A DNA stretch of 64,000 nt from Glycine soja (taxonomy: Eukaryota > Streptophyta > Magnoliopsida > Fabales > Fabaceae), in assembly GCF_004193775.1 (NCBI RefSeq), contig NC_041018.1, positions 40,466,677-40,530,676 on the forward strand, given 5' to 3'. The translations under genes were made by a program, and so were the position numbers. Positions 63,556-64,000 of the stretch are shown piece by piece (the stretch's first letter is position 1; each line of letters opens with the position of its first letter). The notes under the pieces are model-generated. The model saw only the letters and a list, made by a program, of their open reading frames with translations, made no database searches and had not been told where the DNA came from.

Positions 63556-64000
63556 CATGCTAGTGAAACTGAAAGTGAAGAGCATGATGCTGAACCAGTA
63601 GTTACTCCTAGAAGCAGAAGACCACCAGCTTGGGTCAGAGATTTTGTGACAGACATTGAAAATGTAGAAGATGCAGAATTGCATAACCTTGCTGTGTTTA
63701 GCAGTAATCATGATCCAACCACCTATGAAGAAGCTGCTAAGTTTGAAATATGGAGAAAAGCTATGGATCAAGAGATTGAATCCATAGAAAGAAATGATAC
63801 CTGGGAATTGACTGATCTACCAAAGGGAAGCAAGAAAATAGGGGTGAAATGGATCTATAAAACCAAATACAATGAAGATGGTAAGGTAGAGAAGTATAAA
63901 GCCAGATTAGTTGCAAAGGGGTATAGTCAACAGCATGGAATTGATTATAATGAGGTTTTTGCACCAGTTGCTAGATGGGATACAATCAGAACTATACTTG
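63556..64000 (+). pseudogene. Copia reverse-transcriptase part, downstream of the stop
   Basis: The gag-pol reading frame stays open from just after the stop to the window edge. It shows a linker with PRSRRPPAWVRDFVTD, then the start of the RVT_2 reverse transcriptase: NDTWELTDLPKGSKKIGVKW, YKARLVAKGYSQQHGIDYNE and VFAPVARWDTIRTIL. The catalytic YVDD segment and RNase H would lie to the right of the window. It has no start codon of its own in a suitable context, so it is treated as cut off by the stop at 63553. Confidence 0.85.

Larger units (their letters stand above)
61014..64000 (+). mobile_element. Ty1/copia LTR retrotransposon, 5' part
   Basis: The element begins with a 141-bp LTR (61014-61154), a primer-binding site and a gag-pol frame in the copia order gag, protease, integrase, reverse transcriptase. 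It continues past the right edge, so the 3' LTR and RNase H cannot be seen. The near-continuous reading frame, broken by one stop, suggests a fairly young insertion. Confidence 0.9.

Overview
The window is AT-rich nuclear DNA of a eudicot plant, most probably a legume and plausibly soybean or a close relative. The reasons are GT-AG intron-split genes of plant-specific families, long AT-rich intergenic stretches with (TA)n tracts, and dense small transposons (SINEs, Stowaway, Tourist and hAT-like MITEs). The legume and soybean assignment is inference from gene and repeat style. I saw nothing prokaryotic: no operons, CRISPR arrays or ribosome binding sites. I saw no convincing tRNA or rRNA gene.

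Five host genes can be read with exon structure. (1) 1210-2134, minus: the first three coding exons of a nucleobase-ascorbate transporter of the NAT3/NAT4 type, running off the left edge. (2) 12878-15134, minus: a complete three-exon gene for a secretory-pathway protein that I match to plant-specific TIN1 (tunicamycin-induced 1). (3) 21932-25161, plus: a six-exon REM-type gene with three B3 DNA-binding domains. (4) 30173-33490, plus: a four-exon REM-type gene with two B3 domains and an AT-hook-like motif. Genes 3 and 4 form a small head-to-tail B3 cluster. (5) 49691-53837, plus: a six-exon KANADI gene closest to KAN4/ABERRANT TESTA SHAPE. All exon joins were worked out by hand; each keeps the reading frame and uses GT...AG borders.

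The right edge (61014 to the end) is the 5' part of a Ty1/copia retrotransposon: a short 141-bp LTR, an initiator-Met-type primer site, and a gag-protease-integrase reading frame interrupted by one stop codon just before the reverse transcriptase. Older fragments lie elsewhere: an RTE-type LINE 3' end (about 10.2 kb), a copia reverse-transcriptase relic (35.6-35.9 kb) and a LINE RNase H relic (58.7-59.1 kb).

The rest is intergenic. Its main structure is a large AT-rich fold-back element with an attached direct duplication (4.07-5.47 kb), a diverged tandem segmental duplication (55.8-57.2 kb), a dispersed family of short TGTTTGG/CCAAACA-ended elements (five copies), well-bounded Stowaway (12.2 kb) and Tourist-like (41.4 kb) MITEs, and many (TA)n microsatellites, the longest at 47.38-47.46 kb. 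The host genes look like independent neighbours rather than one pathway, except that three of the five encode transcription factors, two of them a B3 pair. I did not find a convincing undescribed biological system; the most unusual items are the internal B3 exon-pair duplication, the fold-back complex and the segmental duplication.
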